This document shows, in pieces, positions 3,751 through 5,892 of a stretch of DNA of 5,892 nt (its first letter is position 1; each line of letters begins with the position of its first letter). Below the pieces are notes generated by a model that was given only the letters and a program-made list of their open reading frames with translations, made no database searches and was not told the origin of the DNA. The stretch is from positions 1 to 5,892 of the forward strand of contig QEUY01000268.1 in NCBI GenBank assembly GCA_003577365.1, read 5' to 3'. Both the position numbers and the translations under genes were made by a program. The DNA is from Chloroflexota bacterium. Its GTDB lineage: Bacteria; Chloroflexota; Anaerolineae; Caldilineales; Caldilineaceae.

Positions 3751-4515
3751 GTGGGGCGACGCAAGAGCAAGGCATCAACCAGTAACAAACGAACAGCAGG
3801 CCGCAGCCATGCGGCCCACAAGGAGTATGTGCACAGACCGAGACGGGACAAAGGCTTGATTCGCCTCCAGCCGCGTGACCTGGCGGCCCTGCGTTGGGTC
3901 GGCGAGCAGTACGCGGTGCGGCTGGACATTTTGCAGCGGCTCTTGGGCCGGGGCGCGCAGCAGGCCACGGCCGTGGCCGGGCAGGTGGGCGACTCGTCGG
4001 CACGGCGCGTCGTGCGCCGTTGGCAGCAGGCGAGACTCGTCCAGGCGCGCAAGTTCTTCTTTGCTTCCCCCGAATGGGTCTGGCTGACCCGGCACGGGCT
4101 GCGCCAGCTGCACCTGCCCTACCGCTTCTGGGCCCCGACGGTAGGGGCGTTGCCCCACCTGCACCAGATCAACGCCGTGCGGCTGCTCCTGGAGCAGCAG
4201 GCCGAGCTATCCCTGGCCTGGCAGAGCGAGCGCCGGCTGCGCCAGGTTCACCTCCAGCCGGCCGGTCTGCACCTGCCCGACGGGGAGGCCCATCTGGCCA
4301 ACGGCGAGGTGGTGGCCGTGGAGGTAGAACGGACCCCCAAGTCGCGCCGGCGGTTGGCCCAGATCCTCGACCGGCTCGGCGCACGCTACAGCGGCGTCTG
4401 GTTTTTTGTCACTCCCCAGAGCCGGCGGGCCGTGGCGGCCGCGATTGGGGCGCAGCACGCCCGTTTTCATCTCTATCCGCTGGCGCAGGTGCCCTTGGCG
4501 GAAGGCGAGCCGTAG
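3751..4515 (+). CDS. Replication-relaxation family protein
   Basis: A 254-residue protein of the family called replication-relaxation, common on plasmids and integrative conjugative elements beside FtsK/TraG-like ATPases. Residues 1-34 are a basic tail. Residues 38-120 (LQPRDLAALRWVGEQYAVRLDILQRLL, then ARRVVRRWQQARLV and WVWLTRHGLRQL) form a winged-helix DNA-binding domain. Residues 134-235 form an alpha/beta domain with PDG (176-178), VAVEVERTPK (188-197) and GVWFFVTPQS (215-224). D177, E191, E193 and K197 are spaced as in a degenerate PD-(D/E)xK nuclease-like fold, but catalysis is not established. The precise role of the family is unknown; processing or recognition of DNA for replication or transfer is inferred. 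The GTG at 3751 is the only start near the 5' end of the open frame, yet it lacks a good Shine-Dalgarno. A GTG at 3829 is closely preceded by AGGAG (3-nt spacer), and TTG 3856 is another option. Confidence 0.8.
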   Translation: MGRRKSKASTSNKRTAGRSHAAHKEYVHRPRRDKGLIRLQPRDLAALRWVGEQYAVRLDILQRLLGRGAQQATAVAGQVGDSSARRVVRRWQQARLVQARKFFFASPEWVWLTRHGLRQLHLPYRFWAPTVGALPHLHQINAVRLLLEQQAELSLAWQSERRLRQVHLQPAGLHLPDGEAHLANGEVVAVEVERTPKSRRRLAQILDRLGARYSGVWFFVTPQSRRAVAAAIGAQHARFHLYPLAQVPLAEGEP

Positions 4516-4542
4516 CCCGGCCTACGCCAGGAAGTGGGCACT

Positions 4543-5892
4543 GTGTCTGAGCTGTTGTGGGGCAAGACCAGCTACGCCAGACAGCAACTCCTCCAGGCGC
4601 AGGGGGTCTTTTATGCGGCCTGCGCGCTGGTGGCCGGCCCACCGGCCACGCTGCTGGCTTGGGGCCTGAGCCGGCTGCATTTCTCCAGGCGTTTTTATGC
4701 CCTGGGTATCCCCGTCTCGCTCGTTTGGCTCTGGCTGCTCTGGGGGTGGCTGCGCCACGCCCCCTCACCCGGCCTGGCGCTGGGCTGGTGGTGGGGCGGC
4801 TGGCTGGTGGCCAGCCCGGCCCTCGCCGGCGCCATCCACCTCTGGCGCAGGCTGTTGGCGTGGATGCGGCCGCGTGACCTAGCGGAACAGCTGGCGGAGG
4901 AACAGCGCGCCCAGGAGCAAGACCTGCTGGCGCAGAGCGCCGCCGCCCGCCGGATGGAGCAGCAGCCGGTGGCTGTGCAGCCGGGCCGGCTCACGCTGGG
5001 CGTCTACATCCAGGGGGATGTCCTGCCGGCCTATCTGCAGATGCAGCGGGCAGGGCCGTGGCTGACCCTGGCCGATTCTCTGCTCGACGAACACCTGCTG
5101 CTGGTGGGCAGCACCGGCAGCGGCAAGACCGAGGCCCTCAAGCGCTTGGCGGTGGAGACGCTGGCCGCCAGCGAGCGCGATCTCTTTTTTGTGGACGGCA
5201 AGGGCGATGTGGCATTGGGGCGGGAGATGGTACAGCTGCTCTACAACCGGCGGCGGCGGCCCGTGCCCTGGGTGCAGTTGGGCACCGGTACTGTGGGCAG
5301 CCCCTACCACGGCCTGCCGGGCGACGCGCTGGCCGTCTACAACCGGCTGGTGACGTTGGCCCAGGTCGAGCAGGCCTCGGGCGACGCCTTTATCTTTGCC
5401 CAATACAACCGCGAACTGCTGCAGCTGGCCTGTTTTGCCCCGGGGCAAGCGCCGCCGCGCTCGCTCGACGAGGTGCGCCGGCGGCTGGATCCGGGCTGGC
5501 TGCAGGCCGCCTATGCCCAAGTCCCCCACGAATTGCAGGCGATAGCCAGCCTCCCCCCCAAGCGCTTTGCCGAGACGGGCGTGCACATCCGCACCTTGGC
5601 GCGCGAGCTGGCCGGGCTGCTGGACGTGCGCGGCTTTACGCTGGAGGAGAGCGGCGGCGCGGTCTTTACCCTGCGCACGCCCACGGCCGGGGATACGGGA
5701 CGCCGCTTTCTCAACTTTTTGCTCGAGGACTTCAAGGACTTTGTGGGCAAGCGCCAACGGCGGCCGGCCTTGCTCGTCATCGACGAGTTCAGCGCCTTTC
5801 GCAGCGAGACGATCCTCGAGTTGTTGGCCTTGGCGCGTAGCGCCCGCTTGGGCGTGGTGCTGGCGACCCAAGACCTTGCGGCGCTGGGCGAT
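4543..5892 (+). CDS. Membrane-anchored VirD4/TraG/FtsK-like DNA transfer ATPase (C-terminus off window)
   Basis: The frame is open from GTG 4543 (AGGAAG at 4529-4534, 8-nt spacer) to the right edge: 450 residues. Hydrophobic segments at about 20-42, 52-70 and 79-101 predict two or three membrane spans. Residues 112-142 are a charged helix. Walker A GSTGSGKT lies at 189-196, followed by LFFVDGKGD (214-222). Walker B ALLVIDEF is at 409-416, and VVLATQDLAALGD (438-450) matches the glutamine-containing motif (TQ-x-LAQLG) of conjugative coupling proteins. Such ATPases form hexameric inner-membrane pumps that pass DNA to a type IV secretion channel or move it directly. The stretch between the two Walker motifs (about 223-405) is long, like the all-alpha insertion of VirD4/TraG proteins. 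It lies 27 nt after the replication-relaxation gene and is probably cotranscribed with it. Coupling protein is preferred over an FtsK/TraB translocase; no relaxase is in view. Confidence 0.85.
   Translation, partial: MSELLWGKTSYARQQLLQAQGVFYAACALVAGPPATLLAWGLSRLHFSRRFYALGIPVSLVWLWLLWGWLRHAPSPGLALGWWWGGWLVASPALAGAIHLWRRLLAWMRPRDLAEQLAEEQRAQEQDLLAQSAAARRMEQQPVAVQPGRLTLGVYIQGDVLPAYLQMQRAGPWLTLADSLLDEHLLLVGSTGSGKTEALKRLAVETLAASERDLFFVDGKGDVALGREMVQLLYNRRRRPVPWVQLGTGTVGSPYHGLPGDALAVYNRLVTLAQVEQASGDAFIFAQYNRELLQLACFAPGQAPPRSLDEVRRRLDPGWLQAAYAQVPHELQAIASLPPKRFAETGVHIRTLARELAGLLDVRGFTLEESGGAVFTLRTPTAGDTGRRFLNFLLEDFKDFVGKRQRRPALLVIDEFSAFRSETILELLALARSARLGVVLATQDLAALGD

Noticed and set aside
3588..4052. 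Several minus-strand frames across the rep to replication-relaxation gap
   Set aside because: Products are Arg/Ala/Pro/Cys-rich, typical of antisense frames in GC-rich DNA, and extend over the real plus-strand gene.
5058..5840. 260-codon plus-strand frame inside the ATPase gene
   Set aside because: It overlaps the P-loop ATPase in another frame and yields Ala/Gly/Arg-rich sequence without domains.
4879..5871. 330-codon open frame on the minus strand at the right end
   Set aside because: It lies opposite the coupling ATPase, whose Walker A, Walker B and TQDL motifs are clear. The minus product is low-complexity and Gln/Gly/Arg-rich.

Overview
The window looks like the core of a plasmid, or of a plasmid-like integrative element, from a GC-rich bacterium. 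A Chloroflexota host is my best guess, from the style of the ParA, the BrnT-like protein and the replication-relaxation protein, but the DNA does not prove it. Coding DNA is GC-rich. The control regions are conspicuously AT-rich and carry dense repeats. No rRNA, tRNA, CRISPR array or insertion sequence was seen.

Layout, left to right. Positions 1-156 (minus) hold the N-terminal part of a BrnT/DUF4258-like putative toxin that runs off the left edge. Positions 321-593 (minus) hold a small Phd/YefM-like antitoxin. Divergent from it, 721-1482 (plus) is a ParA ATPase, followed with an 8-nt overlap by an 89-residue ribbon-helix-helix protein (1475-1744), the likely DNA-binding partner of ParA. A control region of about 560 bp (1745-2304) follows. 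Next is a 424-residue replication initiator (2305-3579), then a replication-relaxation family protein (3751-4515), and finally the first 450 residues of a membrane-anchored VirD4/TraG/FtsK-like ATPase (4543-end), probably a DNA transfer coupling protein.

Three layers of control can be read from the DNA. First, five arrays of an 8-bp direct repeat (consensus CATAAAAG), all in the same orientation, lie at 273-312, 591-622, 680-703, 1794-1817 and 1885-1932. They sit on the divergent antitoxin/parA promoters and on both sides of the par-rep interval, as expected if the ribbon-helix-helix protein is both repressor and centromere binder. Second, the rep leader contains a leftward promoter, several stem-loops and a clear leftward intrinsic terminator, which together predict a structured antisense RNA of about 160 nt. 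A 13-bp inverted repeat in the same leader could switch access to the rep ribosome binding site. Third, four iteron-like repeats spaced 21-22 bp lie inside the rep gene itself, followed by a low-complexity A/C-rich stretch. This is the arrangement of the lambda origin inside gene O.

Taken together, the window combines copy-number control, partition, toxin-antitoxin stabilisation and the start of a transfer module. One small repressor may tie several of them together, functionally like the omega regulator of pSM19035 but with an 8-bp rather than a 7-bp repeat.
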